Source of the DNA: Rhododendron vialii
Lineage: Eukaryota; Streptophyta; Magnoliopsida; Ericales; Ericaceae
Reading direction: 5' to 3'
Assembly: GCF_030253575.1 (NCBI RefSeq)
Contig: NC_080558.1
Span: forward strand, 19,064,611-19,128,610
DNA length: 64,000 bases
Both the position numbers and the translations under genes were made by a program. The notes below the pieces were generated by a model that saw only the letters and a program-made list of their open reading frames with translations, did not search any database and was not told the DNA's origin. This document shows positions 35,711-49,169 of the stretch, one piece after another; the stretch's first letter is position 1; each line of letters begins with the position of its first letter.

Positions 35711-36648
35711 AAATGATCTTGAAGGACACCATCACTTCAACTACATCCTGGCTTGCCATAATCACCCTGAAACAAAAAAACAACTAATTATAAACTTTAA
35801 CTGCTGCCGAAACACACAGTGTCTTCTCTTTTTCCTCTTACGACAATTAACCCTCTCGGCTTTAGATTGTCAAGCCCACCCACATATTGGGGCTTCACAC
35901 TTCCAAGACACTCATGTCTTTGATTTTTAGACCCTTATGAAATTCTATCGCTTTTGGCATTCAATCCTTTCAACGGATCAGACACTATTGTCCAATAGGG
36001 TGAGAGCACCACAAACTTCTTCCATGTTCCACCACACTATTTATCAGCTTTCGCATGAGCCTTTTTTCAATAATTCATGGCTCCTCCACTCAATGGACCA
36101 CTAGGGAAAACATGACTCCATGCATAACTCGACCATTCACTCTTGATCAACACGTTCATCCCCGGATCATACTTCGCTTTGATACCATTTATTGAAAATT
36201 TGTGATGGGCCAAAGGCACTTAAACAAGTAGGAGAGATATGAGGGAGGAGATAAAGTACAATTTGTGATAAAATAATTCCACAATCTTTTATCACACTCG
36301 ACTACTTCTAGTAGTTCAATCACTCTAGCTACTCAACCCTGCTCTTTTTAATCACTTTATGTATACTTTTTATCATACCTTGACCTCCCCTTTTTAGCTA
36401 TTGAAACAAGCTCACCGGAAAAATCTGAACAAGGTCTCTGGGCTTACCGTAAAAATCAGAACAAGCTCACAGGAAAAATCAGAACAAACTCTCTGGCCAG
36501 GCTTACCGGAAAATCAGAAACTCAATACCACGACTCAGATTAAGGGCTTAAACGATAGCAGGAGTTGCTCCAGCAACTGAATCTTCTTCGTCGTTCTCCA
36601 CCGACCTTCCTCCAACGATTCCAGCTACTTCAACTCTGGCAGCCACGA

Positions 36649-36686
<38 letters not shown>

Positions 36687-37552
36687 TGTCATCTTCATTT
36701 TTGGATTTCCAGACAGTGGGTTCATTTTTGGGTTTCTAGACGATCAGTTTTCAGACGGTGGGTTTGGGCGTTTGTGGGAGAAAGTGATTGTATATGGGTT
36801 TTTTTTTGGTTTTCAATAATTGGGGAGAGAGACAGGATAATGGGTGAGAGAGAGATAATGGTTTTTTTATTAGTCATTACATTTTTCTCAAGTCAAAATT
36901 GAAAATGGTGTTCTAATTGTAAGGGTAAAATTCGAAACACATATTTTAATCCCATCCTATTCTAACCCAAACAAACATGTTATTAACAATTCCATGATTT
37001 AATCCTATGCCAAATAAACATGAATAAAAGATTCATCTCCTCATTATTAATCTCACCTCGTTACCAATCTCTTTCCTAATCCTAATCCCACCACATTACG
37101 AATCCCCCGAAAACAAAATTTGCTATCAAAACGCCCTTAAACTCCATACATGAATAACAATAATGACTCTTGAACTAACAAATGAATCTTCAATTACATA
37201 CATGAACCACAACAAATTCATGTATCATGTGTCTCCACAACTCCCTAAAATTACCTAAAATTAAGTTTATTTTTCCAACATCCCCCTTAAACTTGATTTT
37301 GTACTAAAAAACCCTCTGCAGTTAAAAACTTTCATTAAGATGAGGACTTTTAATTTGTCGACGACACTTGAAATCCACCACCATCAATAGCAATAGTCTT
37401 CATAGCCATTTTCATGGATGTGAGAACCTTGAACTTGACCTTTCTGTGAAGACTTAGAAAATTCTTCTTTAAACACTTGTGTAGGACCTTCAAATGAGCA
37501 TCTTCTAATTTTTTCTTGAGACAAACATTCCATTGATCTCTGATAAGCACCA
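35711..37552. other. Intergenic with a probable LTR-element remnant
   Basis: The minus strand at 36176-36187 reads TGGTATCAAAGC, a PBS-like match to initiator tRNA-Met, just downstream (in that orientation) of AAATTTTCAATAAA. This suggests a decayed minus-strand LTR element whose LTR lies to the right of 36190. I could not find its partner LTR or any coding region. A (TC)n microsatellite lies at 36652-36682. Confidence 0.4.
36652..36682. repeat. (TC)n microsatellite
   Basis: About 15 uninterrupted CT/TC units. Confidence 0.95.
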
Positions 37553-38555
37553 AATAATGCATATTCTTGGTGCTTAAGTCCTTAGTTTTATCTTTTTATA
37601 TTTATCAAATCTTGTGTTTTCTTTGATATTGCACGTAGGTAGTTTATTGCATTTTGTAGGAAAAAAATCGCTTAATAAAGATGGTTTTAAAGCTTGAAGC
37701 AAGCTAGAGGCATCAAAGACTCAAGATGATCAAGAATGGAGCCACTAGGGCCTGATAACGAAGAGTTGAAGACCCGTCGGGTGGCCAAGACCTTTGGAAG
37801 CCAAGCCGGAGGCCAGGAGTTGAAGAGCCTGAAGAAACGAAGGCGGTATCGATATAGAGTAATGCTGTATCGTTACCGTTTGTGAGCAAAAATTTAGTGG
37901 GCTCGAAGCTATTGGGTATCGATATCAAGTGGCTAAGGCGGCCTAACGGATCCTGTTCAAAGTTGTTCGGTATTGATACCAGAAACCCTTGTATCAATAC
38001 CGAGGGCCTTCGCAGCGAATTTTTACGGCATTTTTGGGATATTTTGTGGGCGAATGTGAGCTCGTATAAATACCCCATTATGTCACAAATATCTAGAGTG
38101 AGTACACTTTTTCATATCTATATTAGATTTCTTTTACTTGTTGCTTACTCTTGCTATTGTTCTTCATTGTCTTAGTTAACTATGTACTTTTCTTCCTTAG
38201 TTAATTGTAGTTTGTCGTTTTACTCTTCATTAAAGTTGTAGCTGCACTCTTGATCTATATAAATCTCTAATTTAATTTAAATTCCGTTATGTTTTCCATA
38301 ATTAGCTTGGTTGATTCAATTCCTAGCATGAGTGGGTAGTTAATTAGGCTTGGTCATGGGGTGATTAGCACTCCATGGCTTGAATTGATCATGCTTTTCT
38401 CAATAAGTCTTCATGTTTAGTTGGAAAATCAAGGTAGTTCATGTTTGTCTATCAAAACTTGATGGTGTTAACCTCTTTGATCTCGTGTAGGCAAGAGCGA
38501 GCCTACTTGCCACGTATAATGCTTAGAGCTATGTCATCCCTTGTGTTTGCTAGAC
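37553..38555 (+). repeat. LTR-like, promoter-bearing segment before the gypsy pol
   Basis: It contains a good TATA box, CGTATAAATACCCC near 38064, followed by T-rich leader-like DNA, as in plant LTRs. Palindromic GGTATCGATA strings recur at about 37847, 37917 and 37972. It directly adjoins the truncated pol at 38556 with no gag or protease between, so the junction is a deletion or a separate insertion. Exact LTR limits and a second copy were not found. Confidence 0.35.
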
Positions 38556-41500
38556 GTCGACCCTGATGATGAAGAGATCGATTTCGATAGGGATATCCCT
38601 AAAGAAATCCGATCCCTAGTTGAAAGGGAAGACGAGAGGCATGCTCAACCTGTAAAAGAAGAAGTTGTCATAATAAATTTGAGAGATAAAGGGAATCCCT
38701 GAATGATTTAGATCTGTTCCGCGCTGTCTGCAGAAGAGTGTCAAGCTCTCATAAATTTACTAAAAGAATTCGAGGATGTTTTCGCATGGTCACATGCTGA
38801 TATGCCCGGAATCGAACATCGGATCCCCCCTATGCAAAACCTGTAAAGCAAAAATTGAGGCGCATGAGACCTGATTGGGTGCTTAAGATTAAGGAAGAAG
38901 TCACCAAACAGATCGATGTAGGATTTCTAATAGTAACAGAATACCCTCATTGTGTCGCAAACATTGTTCCCGTCCCTAAAAAGGAAGGTAGAATTAGGGT
39001 CTGCGTTGATTTCAGGGATCTTAACAAAGCGAGCCCGAAAGATGACTTCTCGTTACCACACATTGTTGTGTTGGTCGACAACACCGCTGGACATGCTTTG
39101 CTTTCCTTCATGGATGGCTTTTCAGGTTATAATCAAATCCTCATGGCCCCAGAAGATCGGGAGAAAACCACGTTCGTCACTAAATGGGGAACTTATTTCT
39201 ATCGAGTGATGCCTTTCGAACTAAAGAATGCAGGATCTACTTATCAACGGGCTCCGACGACCTTGTTACACAACATGATCCCAAGGAAGTAGAGGTTTAC
39301 GTTGATGACATGATTGTCAAGGCATAGGAGAGAGAATGGCACTTACCTGCACTCAAGAAGTTCTTTGAAAGAATCAGAAAATATAGAATGCGCCTTAACC
39401 TGGCCAAATGCACGTTCGGGGTCGCGGCTGAAAAAATGCTTGGATTCATGATTACCACTAGGGGTATCGAGGTTGACCCGTCAAAAATCAAGGCTATTTT
39501 GGAAATGGAGCCGCCACGCTCCGAAAAGGATGTGAGGAGCTTTCTCAGCAAGGTGCAATTTATCAGTCGGTTCATTACCAAACTAACTTCAACCTGTGAA
39601 CCAATCTTTCGCCTGCCCAAGAAAGGTGTGCCGTTTAAATGGGACTGTAAGTGCCAGAAGGCTTTCGAAGCAATTTGAACTTATCTACAAAATCCACCAG
39701 TGTTAACACCCCTTGTGTCGAAAAAACCTTTGATCATATACCTGTCAGTCACTCCGTCCTCCATGAGATGTATGTTGGCACAGGAAGGACATGATGGGGT
39801 TGAAAGGGCTGTTCACTATCTGAGCAAAAAGATGGTCGGATATGAAGAGCGTTATACTCCATTAGAGAATACATGTTGGGCACTTGTCTGGGCTTCCAAG
39901 AAGTTGAGACATTACATGCTAGCTTACCCAGTGAGGCTGATTTCCCGAATGGACCCTCTCAAATACTTATTTGAGAAGCCGGCTCTCACGGGTAGGGTGG
40001 CACGATGGCTATTGATGTTAGCAGAATTTGAATTAAAGTATGTCACCAAGAAGTCTGTAAAAGGAAGAGCTGTTGCTGAATTCTTGGCTGACTGCCCAGT
40101 CAAAGGAGGTGAAGATGCCGAGTTTAAGTTTCTCGATGAAGACATAATGACTCTAGCTTAAGATGTTTGGAAGTTGTACTTCGATGGAGCAGCTAATCAG
40201 AAAGGATTTGGAATTGGCGTGTTGTTGATAGCACCCGACGGATCCCACATTCCGCTCGCATATACTTTGAGGTTACCAACAATCAAGCGGAGTATGAGGC
40301 TTGCATTGTAGGTATGGCAGCAGCGATTGAAATTGGTATAGAGAAATTGGAAGTAGTGGGAGATTCCAACCTGGTAGTCTCACAGGCCAACGGTGATTGG
40401 AAAGTCAAAGAAGAAAAGCTAAAGCCTTACCATCAAAATCTTGAGGATCTCATCCCTCAGTTCAACAAAGTAACCTTTACTCATGTACCGAGGCTCAAGA
40501 ATCAATTTGCAAACGTCTTGGCCACACTGGCATCCATGGTTGAAATTCCCATTGGTGTGAAGTTAAGGCCAATTATAATCGAACAAAGGGATACACCGGT
40601 ATACCAGTATGTCATGGCCATTGACGAGCCCGAAGATGATCACCCTTGGTATTACGACATTTGGAGATTCGTGGAAAGATGAGAATACCCCATTGGGGCA
40701 AGCAAGAAAGACAAGATCGCCCTTCAGAGGATGGCGGCTCAATACATCATCTACGGTGGAATTCTATATCGAAGGTCGCACTGCGGTATGCATAAGTTAT
40801 GCATCCATGGTGCAGAAGCAAGAAGGGTAATGGAGGAGATTCATGAAGGTGTGTGTGGCCCTCATATGAACTGCATGATGCTCGCCAAGAAGATCCTCAG
40901 GCAGGGATATTTCTGGTCCACCATGGAAGCAGAATGTGTGGAATATGTGCGACGATGTCACAAATACCAGATCCATGCCAACCTCACGCACGTCCCGCCA
41001 TCTGAACTACATCAAATGACCTCGCCATGGTCTTTTTCGGTATGGGGAATCGACGTCATCGGGAGAATCATGCCAGCAGCATCTAATGGCCATAAATTCA
41101 TCTTAGTGGCTGTTGATTACTTCATGAAATGGGTAGAAGCTACTTCTTATGCCACTTTAACTGCAGTACAAGTGGCTTACTTTATCAAGCAAAACGTCAT
41201 CTACCGATATGGAGTCCCTCAGGCGGTCGTATCTGACAATGGGGTTCATTTCAAGGGAAGAGCCAGGGAAGTTTTGGACAAGTTTTAGATCCAAGTACAC
41301 AAGTCAACAACCTACTAGCCACAGACTAACGGAGCCATGGAAGCAGCCAATAAAATAATCAAAGCCATTTTGGAAAAGACCATAGAGTCTGCAAGAGAAT
41401 GGCATGAGCAATTGCTGCTAGCTTTGTGGGGGTATCGCACGTCCGTATGTACACCAACAGGGACGACCCCTTACTTTTTGGTCTACGGTATGGAAGCTGT

Positions 41501-41891
41501 ACTTCTCATTAAGTTGGAAGTTCCGTCTTTTGGAACTATGGTCGAGTGCGAGGTCCAGGAGGCAGAATGGTTAAGCAATTGATTTGAAGAGCTCATGTTG
41601 TTTGACGAACATTGGTTGAGGGCTCTCTATCATATTCAAGGGTATCAGAGAAGGATTTCTCATGCGTTCAATAAGAAAGTGAGGCCCAGGGACTTAGCAG
41701 AGGGCAACATGGTCTTAAAGAAAATCCGGGCACCAGTCTATAATCCACACGGAAAGTTCCGACCAAAGTGGTCCGGGCTGTACATCATCAAGACCGTCCT
41801 ATCTGGAGAAGCTACACAGCTCATTGACTTGGACGGAAATGATTTTTCAACTTTGGTCAACCTGGATCAACTCAAGGGCTATTATCCATGA
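38556..41891 (+). pseudogene. Ty3/gypsy (Tat-type) pol: RT, two RNase H domains, integrase
   Basis: The region begins at LINLLKEFEDVFAWSHADMPG and runs through RT (RIRVCVDFRDLNKASPKDDF, FMDGFSGYNQI, YVDDMIVKA at about 39300). It continues into a first RNase H (HYLSKKMVGYEERYTPLE) and a second RNase H (YFDGAANQKGFGIGVLLIAP; VVGDSNLVVSQANGDWK). Integrase follows (HEGVCGPHMN zinc domain, WGIDVIG, VSDNGVHF, TNGAMEAANK) and it ends LVNLDQLKGYYP. Two RNase H copies are typical of the Tat lineage. There are stops at 38700, 39290, 39327, 39676, 40158 and 41286 and several frame changes. Gag and protease are missing upstream. The element continues rightward through antisense ORFs to an LTR at 53231. 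Confidence 0.92.
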
Positions 41892-42486
41892 GAGAAGCTC
41901 GTTGGGCTGAAAACCGCAAGGGCAGACAGACCCAGGCAAAAGTTAGAGCAAAAAGCCTGCTAGGTTGAAAACCCGCAAGGGTATCCTAGGCAAAAATTAA
42001 GGGATGCAATGAATGAGCTCGCTAGACCAAAAATTCGAAAGGGCGGTACTAGGCAAAATTTAGAGCGCAAAAGGAGAGTGTCAAAACCAGAGCGAACCCC
42101 ACCCTGAACTACGTTATGACCTGATTCCTTCGCTATAAGGATATGTAAGCATCCTTGCTCTGAGGCCCGGTCACAATCAATCAAAATGAAAATCCAGGTT
42201 GTAAGAATTCAAAGCACTGAATCAAGGAAGGGGAAACCTCCCATGACTCATTTTATTATAATAACTGCCTCTAATACATAAGGCTGAGCATGACTTTCGA
42301 AAGAAAAAAGTGCAACATGATGAAAACAGGGTCCACAATTTATTCCATGGTCAGGGTAGTAGGATTGAGTCAGTTTCCTTAGGCCCCAACCCTCACAGCG
42401 ATATCCCTCTTAAGCCACTTCCGCTAGCTCCCGCGAACGACCATAGATGGGTAAGGATGCGCATCGGTCACCTCACGAGTTCTCTA
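41892..42486. other. Non-coding Tat internal region after pol
   Basis: Here lies the short imperfect repeat AGGTTGAAAACCCGCAAGGG (variants at about 41900, 41960 and 42030), followed by GAACTACGTTATGACCTGAT and GATATGTAAGCA, which recall the conserved post-pol segment of Tat-type elements. No open frame of note. Confidence 0.5.
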
Positions 42487-43594
42487 GAATCACTGATAGT
42501 TGCAAAGAATGGAATGGCGAAGAAGAGGCAGAACGACATACACCACAACTTCCGCAGGGGCCTCTTGCCTAAGGCTGAGTTGGCGCTGAATCCGGTAGGG
42601 AATATAGAAAGTGAAAGCCTCTAAACCAGCAAGAACGACCCACTGGTGGCCCATGAAATGCACTGTCATGGGTGAAAGGTCTAGCCACAAACACCTCTAA
42701 GAAATGGTCTCAGCTCGCAGACGCCTAAAGAAGTTGGCCCACTCAGGAACTTGTCTGTCCGCAAACTCAAAGCATTATAGGGATAATAGCCTAGCCTCGT
42801 ACACCCAATTGCCAGGAGGGATGGTCAACACGTTCACCTTATCACAAAGCCAAATCTACAAAAGAGAGAAAACAAGTAAGAAACCATAGAAAGCCGAACA
42901 GAGCGTTGAGGTAAAATGAGAAAGTGAGGAAAACTCGAAAAAGGAGAGCTGAGTGAGAAACCAACCTGTAAGAGGAGAGGACCACCCCCGAAAGTCTCAA
43001 CCACTCCAGAATAAACTTTGTCCAAACCCATCAATGTCTCGGCCAAAACCATGGGAATCACATCCTTTCGAGCCTCAATTTGAACATGCTGACCAGTGCC
43101 GAGCTAACATGATTGGTGGAAGATACCAAAAGATAGGCTACAAGCAGGCACATGCAAAGGGTGGTCATGCACCGAGTTTGGTTGGTTATATCCACGAGAT
43201 CACCAGGAGGAGAGAACATTTCGATAAGTCGCATTGTGTTGAGTTGACCATCGCTAACTAAGTGGCGGGCAGCACCGCTACTCAATCCAAGGATTGCGGT
43301 CAAGACGTTATGGATGCTCTCACGCACCAGAGGGATGATAACTTCTCCTGAGCTGCAGCCGCCAAGTTAAGCACAAAACTCCTCCACGGTAGGACGAAGC
43401 TCTTGCTCGCCAAAACGGAATACGTGGACCTCGAGATCCCAAAAACTCGCGGCTGCCCTCAAGAGCTTGGGACGAAGACGGATGTTGTGAAGGTACCTCA
43501 TGAAATAGAAACCATGAGGTCGGAAGTTGAGCCAATCGAAACCCTCCATTGAAGCTAGCCATGGACGGAGCAAATCGGTGAGTGAAAGAGCCAT
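42487..43594 (-). pseudogene. Antisense DUF7745-like ORF of the Tat element
   Basis: This is read on the strand opposite to pol, starting at an ATG at 43594. The first exon has SFWDLEVHVFRFGEQELRPT, a signature of DUF7745-type proteins found in plant retrotransposons. It goes on through a decayed stretch (stop at 43367) into EVIIPLVRESIHNVLTAILG and LAETLMGLDKVYSGVVETF. A likely intron follows (donor near 42967), then NVLTIPPGNWVYEARL and HFMGHQWVVLAGLEAFTFYI. Two to three stops make it non-functional. Its role in the element is unknown. It is the first of several antisense frames between pol and the right LTR. Confidence 0.65.
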
Positions 43595-44826
43595 GGGGAG
43601 AAAGAGAGAGTTTTAGAAGGGTGAGACTTGAGTGGGATGGAAAGAATTTAAAGTTGAAGGCTTGAATTTATAGGAAGAGTGGAGGAAACAACTTCAACTT
43701 TCAAAGAGCCTTGGGTTTCAAAAGTGAAAATTTTCCGTGAGTTTTGCATATGAAAAGGCTTGGTCATAGCATGGAAGTACAATGCAGACATGCATTGGCT
43801 CTGAAATGCCTTTGCACAGGTCAAACTTCAACTTTCGTGCAAAATGCCATGGGGAACAACGAAAAGGAAACTGTCAAGAAAATAATCACGTAAGGTATAA
43901 TGGAGCGACGCGCGGCATATCAAAACTAAGGAATCAGCACGGTACAACGTTGGTACCCCGTGAATCCTTAAGGAATAACGCACGGCGTTTTGAAGAAGCG
44001 CACGGCATACTGCGTCTGCATTTCTGCAGTTTTTGACAGTAAGGGTATGGAATGGATTTAAGGCATCTCGGGGCACCATCAACCCCCAGAACACACTCTA
44101 ACGAGTATTTGGGACTTCAAGGATGTTTCGTTTCAAGTCAACTCTTAAAATTCAAGGTCATAGTGCAAAAGGTCGACATAATCCCATTCTCAATCCGTGT
44201 CAAGATGTTAAATCACATCTCAGGTCGTTTCACATCGTTTCTTTAAGTCACACATGTCACAATGGTCAGTAGTGACTTAGTCCAAATTCCAGTTCGAGTC
44301 CCGAGTCAAAATTCGGAGTTGTCACCTTTCAAAGTCAACCTTAATTTCTTTAGTATTTCAAGCATAATATCGAACTCTTGAGTCACATATTATGTTTCGA
44401 GGGCTATCAGAGTCATATTCGAGCCCGTGAAAAAGGCATTTGTGTAAATTCTCATATGTAACATCACTTTCAAAGTTCATTCGATTATTCCTTTGATTTC
44501 TATTCCCTTGTCAATATATTTCCAATTGTACACCATGTGTTGGACTCAGTTTTATGATCCATGGCTAGTTGTACATTATGGTGAGTGTCTTAGTTATTCC
44601 ATTTTCGCTAAACAGCAGCAATGAAAGAGATTGAATGACAAAGATAACAATAAAAGAACATTCTCTATGTATATATTTAAACCCAAAAGCATCCATGAGT
44701 CGAAGTACATAGCAAAATAAGGCTTGCAAGCCTGATACTCAAAATCCTATCTACCAAAGGTAAACAGACACCTTACAAAGGAAGCACGCAGGGTCCATCA
44801 AAAGGCAAAAAACAAAAAGAGGAAAC
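43595..44826. other. Tat internal non-coding region with antisense promoter
   Basis: Holds the promoter of the DUF7745-like frame at its left end and otherwise no recognisable coding sequence. GCACGGCAT / GCGCGGCAT strings recur near 43910-44010 and elsewhere in the element (49498, 54080). Confidence 0.45.
43665..43672 (-). promoter_or_regulatory. TATA box for the antisense DUF7745-like ORF
   Basis: The minus strand reads CCTATAAATTC about 70 bp upstream of the ATG at 43594, the correct place for a core promoter with a 35-45 nt leader. It is distinct from the LTR promoter at 53616. Confidence 0.55.
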
Positions 44827-47800
44827 TCAGTCCTCATCCTCATTTCTGTCCTCATCCTCCTTAGAGACCTCCTCCTCCTCCTCAGAGTTGACAACCTCTT
44901 GGGTATGAGTAACCCTGGGCACGGTACTCCCAGAAGTATTCTCCAGGTCAATGTCTGTAGGCTCCTCGGTCTCGTCTGAGACAGCGATGGGCTCCTCCTC
45001 GATGCCACTAGAACGTCGCTGCCTCTTCGATGGTCTTTCCTCCCAAGAACCAGCAGAAGAAGCCTGTTGCGCTGGCATGTGAACAGACTTCCGATGTAAT
45101 CCCCACGAAGCCCCTCCTCTAGCCTGCAATAGCACAAACTTCATATAACATTCGCATCATAATCGTGAATAAGAGTAATGGTAAACAACTAAGATTCAAA
45201 GGGTTTACCATCGTTCCTCCAATGCGAGTCAGTACTGGTGGGGAATGGCCCATGGCATATTGCCGCACCAGTTGCTCCAGGCCCATCATGGCCGCTGCCA
45301 TCTCCCTAGATACTCTAGGGTCATCTGCGCAATGAAAGGGATAATTAGAATGAGCAACGACGATAGCAAATTCACGAATGGAAAACATGTTATACCTGAG
45401 CAAGGACCTCTGGAGGCTCGACTGCAGGGCGTGGGACCTCCAGAAAAATGCAGGCAACCTGGCCCCGCTCGGGTCCGCGCCATGACCGCGACCTCCACCT
45501 CCTCTTCCCCCATCTCTTCTTCTTCCTCCTCTACTACCTTTACCACTCCACGTCTGCTGCGTCGCCTCCCAAGCAGCGCGTATCCCTAAGTTCTGCATCA
45601 AGAACTAAGCTTGGTATGCGGCGTAGTCAGCGTCTGCCTGAAAGAACGGTTCCAACTCGGGATCCGGCTGCGTAAATCGCTCAACCTCTTCCAGCTTGAG
45701 CTCACTCGTCCTCTACACGAGGGAAGGGAGTGGTCCAGGAACCAAGAAGGTGTCTAGCCTTAACGACTGACATGATACCCGGTCACCCAGATACCACTGT
45801 CAGTCGTAAGGGGACTCCAAAAGCACTATCCCTCTTGTCACCTCCCTGCTCCAAGCCACATATGGAATCTCAAAGCAATCCCAAATGTGCCAGTGTACCT
45901 GTAATTAGAAGCGTGCATCAGGAAATCAATTCAAAAGAAATGCATTAGGAATGTGAATCAAGAAATCAAAGAAGCACGAATACCCGATCAGGACGCAGCT
46001 CGTCCAAGTACAATCAATATGCATTCAGGTCCCCCTTTCCTTTCTTCACCCCATAATATTCCTTCGACCAACGAAGGGCTCGAGGAAGTATTGTGTCATC
46101 GGGGCACGACATCGTGGGAGGGTACATATCTAGCACCTCGTACGTCCAAAGCTGCAAAGTTCAAAGCATTAAAAGTTAGCACAAGATGTACGAAGAATGA
46201 TGGAAGGCTAACAAACCAAAAGGAAAAGTAGGGTTTTGAGCTCTACCTCCTGCTTGACGATTTCCTAGACCTAAAATATTGGGTTGCCCCAAGCGTAGGG
46301 CTGAGACCGATGTAGCACAATACCCGATAAGACCAGAGTCGAATCCACAGAGATGGTGATGTGTGCTGACTGGAAATTCGTGTTGTTACTAATTAAAACT
46401 GGCTCTGAGGTAGCCACCCCTTGTCGTTTTAGTTGAGATTAACTAAAGTTATGAAATAATTGAACTTTTCAGATAATTAAAAGGAGGTATGGTCGTAGGG
46501 TTCGTAGCACTCGTAACCAGTCCAGATCAACCTGCTCCATTTGGTGTTCTTAAAAACGTTCAATTTTGGATTGAAAAGATACCCCGCAAGATGCGAAACC
46601 TTAGGGTCACCGTTTACCCATGCACAGCGAAGAATGGGTTTTGGACCCCCATTCCCCCGTTCACATGGGCTCCGACAATGCCTGGGTTCGTCCACGGGAA
46701 GTATTTTTCAATCTGAAATCGCTTTTTTCATCATTTGAAAAAAAGAAGTAGTGCCCGAACTGGCCACAGTGTGCTAATCATCCCGCGACCCTACATAAAT
46801 GACTACTCACTAATCATTATGCATGAAATAGGAAAAACTCTAATTTGAAACATGCTTCTAAATACGAAATAAACAAAAGATATGAATCAAAAAAATACCA
46901 AAGAACAACTTTATTAAAGAACGGAAATTAATACGAGTTACTGGCATGCGAGTAATTAAACAAAACATTGAAAACTTCAAAGGAAATAAAAACTCTGGAA
47001 AGAAAAGAACGTAAATCAAAGCTGCCAAATAATTTTTCGGAACCTCCCTCGTTCGTGTGCCTCGGCAGCCCCGTTCTCTGTTCATCCAAAAAGATATTCC
47101 GCAGCCCCCTTTTGCCGTTTTCCGTGATCCCTCCTTTTATAAGTTTCTGTAATAGATTAATCCTAACCCTCGTAGGCCGAGAATTAGCTTAGGCCTATTT
47201 TCTTTTTCTTTTCTCCTTACTCCCAGTTGACTCCAATTTTTCCCCCTTGGCCCACCACTTAGTCAAACCAATTGTGAAGTACCATTGGGCCCATCTAGAG
47301 ATCAAGGTGCACATCCAAAATTTCATAAACTGGTATATTGCTTTGGTCACATGTATGAATATTATTATTTTGCTTCCCATTTCTCCTCCAATAGCACGTA
47401 CAATAGGAGGAAAAATCACCAGGCACAATCTACGATTCTTTTAATTTGATTAACCGCGGCTTTAACATATTAAGCTTCAAAAACACCTACAATACAAAAA
47501 TCAAGCATTAAACTCTGAGTAATGATATAAACGGACTTAGCAAAGGTAAATTAGGAGGCGTTAATGTGAACATTTACGCGTCTTTCACCTCCCAAACTCT
47601 CCAGTAGCCACCGAGGCTCTTCCCCGCTCCTCAAGAAAGAGACCCTATGAAGGCGTAGCACGCCTCTAAAGCCGCGCCACCCCAGTCAAAACGAGCAATC
47701 TCCCCAATATTCCTTAGGGCCAGCAGGAACGATAAGTATACTCGGTTACATCTATTGGGAAATAGAGATGCACCAAGCATGTACAACAGAAAGCATCGGG

Positions 47801-49167
47801 CCATCTGCTCCTCCTGAACCCTACCCTTTAGGAGCTCTGTCCAAAACTCTAAAAGTTGAGCATAGAGGGTGTCTCCCTTCTTTGCTCTCAGCACATACCC
47901 TAAAAAGAAGCCTCTGCAAACCCGAGTCTCTCCCCGCCATGGCGTCGTAGGGGATAGGGTCACCCCCGACCCTCAGACCAATGATCGCCGCAAAGTCTAA
48001 GGGCGTCATCATCATCTCACCAAAAGAGTAGTGGAATGAATTTGTCATGTCCCACCACCTCTCGGCAAGTGCCCTCACCTCCTGGCGATCGATGCTCGCT
48101 CATGTCAACACTCCAACAAACTCTCCAAAGCCTGCCTCCCTCACCATCTCCCTTGCAGCCTCAGGGAGCCTCTCCCAAAACTTCGGCACATCGGCCGCGC
48201 CCCCGTAGCACGAGATCATAATCGCCTGTTACGACAAGTTGATGATATTCAATAAACAGGCATAATGTTCTAAAGCATGGAATTGAGAAGCATAGTGCAT
48301 TGCATTGAAACACGAGTATCAAAGCATACCTCATCTTGTCAAAGGACAAGTGCTGCTGTGGGTCCCTCAGGACTAAAGCCTTGTCGTAAACAGTCCTCTC
48401 TGGCCTGTAAGCGTCCAACAACGAAGGCACCGCCGCTTGCCGAAGTGGCACGTAAGACTCCTCGGTAAAAGGCAGGTCCCGCCTAAGGACCGCAGTCGCC
48501 TCGTCCAGCACGGTCCTCCATGGAACCAAAACTTCATCCTTCTCGACCCGTGGCCCCCCGGCCGCTCCAGTTTCAAGCTCGGCTCGTAATTCCCTCTTGC
48601 GGGACTCGAGCAAAGCCTCTGCCAGCCCAGGTACCCCTCCAGTGTCCCCACCAAGTCCGCGAGGGACGCTGTCTCTAAAAAGGCCCCTACACCTATGAGC
48701 CGCGACAACCCTGCACCTGCACCACTACCAACAATCATGGCCGGCGTCTCATGCTCCTCCACGACAATGGGGTCCTTCCCCAAGTCAGCCCGAAGCTCTC
48801 TCACGGGAGAGGCCTCCGTCTCCCCTGTTGTCCTATCCAAACCACCACCATGGGCTCCTGTGGCCCTCTCCTCTAAACCACCATCGGCCCCTGATTGGGC
48901 CGTAGCCTCCTGCTCACCCCTTGGCTCCATTGCACCCGAGCCCTCCGCATTTTGGCCGTCGTCAGCCACCCCTCCGCTGTTACCACCGCCGCTGCCCACC
49001 ATGGCAGCAAAGGTCATGGCCTCTTTGGCCATGGCCGCCGAAACCGAAACCCCCAGGGTCTTCAGAACATCCCAAATCGTTGCCTCGCTCTCCGGAGGGA
49101 CCGGAGGTGATGTAATCTCGACCCTTGGTGGTTGATCACCATCGGGTATATCGTCACTATGATCCAT
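44827..49167 (-). pseudogene. Antisense plant-mobile-domain (PMD) ORF of the Tat element, multi-exon, broken
   Basis: Starting at 49167 (MDHSDDIPDGDQ), an Ala/Gly/Glu-rich leader is followed after a frameshift near 48615 by RRDLPFTEESYVPLRQAAVP. An intron runs about 48325-48224. The PMD core follows: ISCYGGAADVPKFWERLPEA, ALAERWWDMTNSFHYSFGEM, TPLDFAAIIGLRVGGDPIPY, then after a frameshift CFLLYMLGASLFPNRCN and FDWGGAALEACYAF. It is cut by a solo LTR (46251-47587). It resumes with LWTYEVLDMYPPTMSC and VTRGIVLLESPYD, and ends in an acidic tail with the basic cluster RPSKRQRR (exon 45130-44827). In-frame stops (near 48107, 47643, 46021, 45786) and frame changes kill it. PMD proteins occur both as host genes and as transposon cargo; position inside the Tat element points to cargo. 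Confidence 0.78.
46251..47587. mobile_element. Solo LTR, copy 1 (1337 bp)
   Basis: It starts TGCTTGACGATTTCCTAG and ends TTTACGCGTCTTTCA, with a perfect 5-bp duplication CCTCC on both sides (46246-46250, 47588-47592). The whole sequence is repeated at 50466-51724. It lies within an exon of the PMD frame, whose two sides join as GGYWRVWE... when it is removed. There is no internal domain, so it is a recombinant solo LTR. Confidence 0.88.
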
Positions 49168-49169
49168 AA

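Noticed and set aside
48695..49135. Plus-strand 146-codon open frame rich in Pro/Ser/Ala
   Set aside because: It is the complement of the GC-rich antisense PMD leader region; its composition is explained by that frame.
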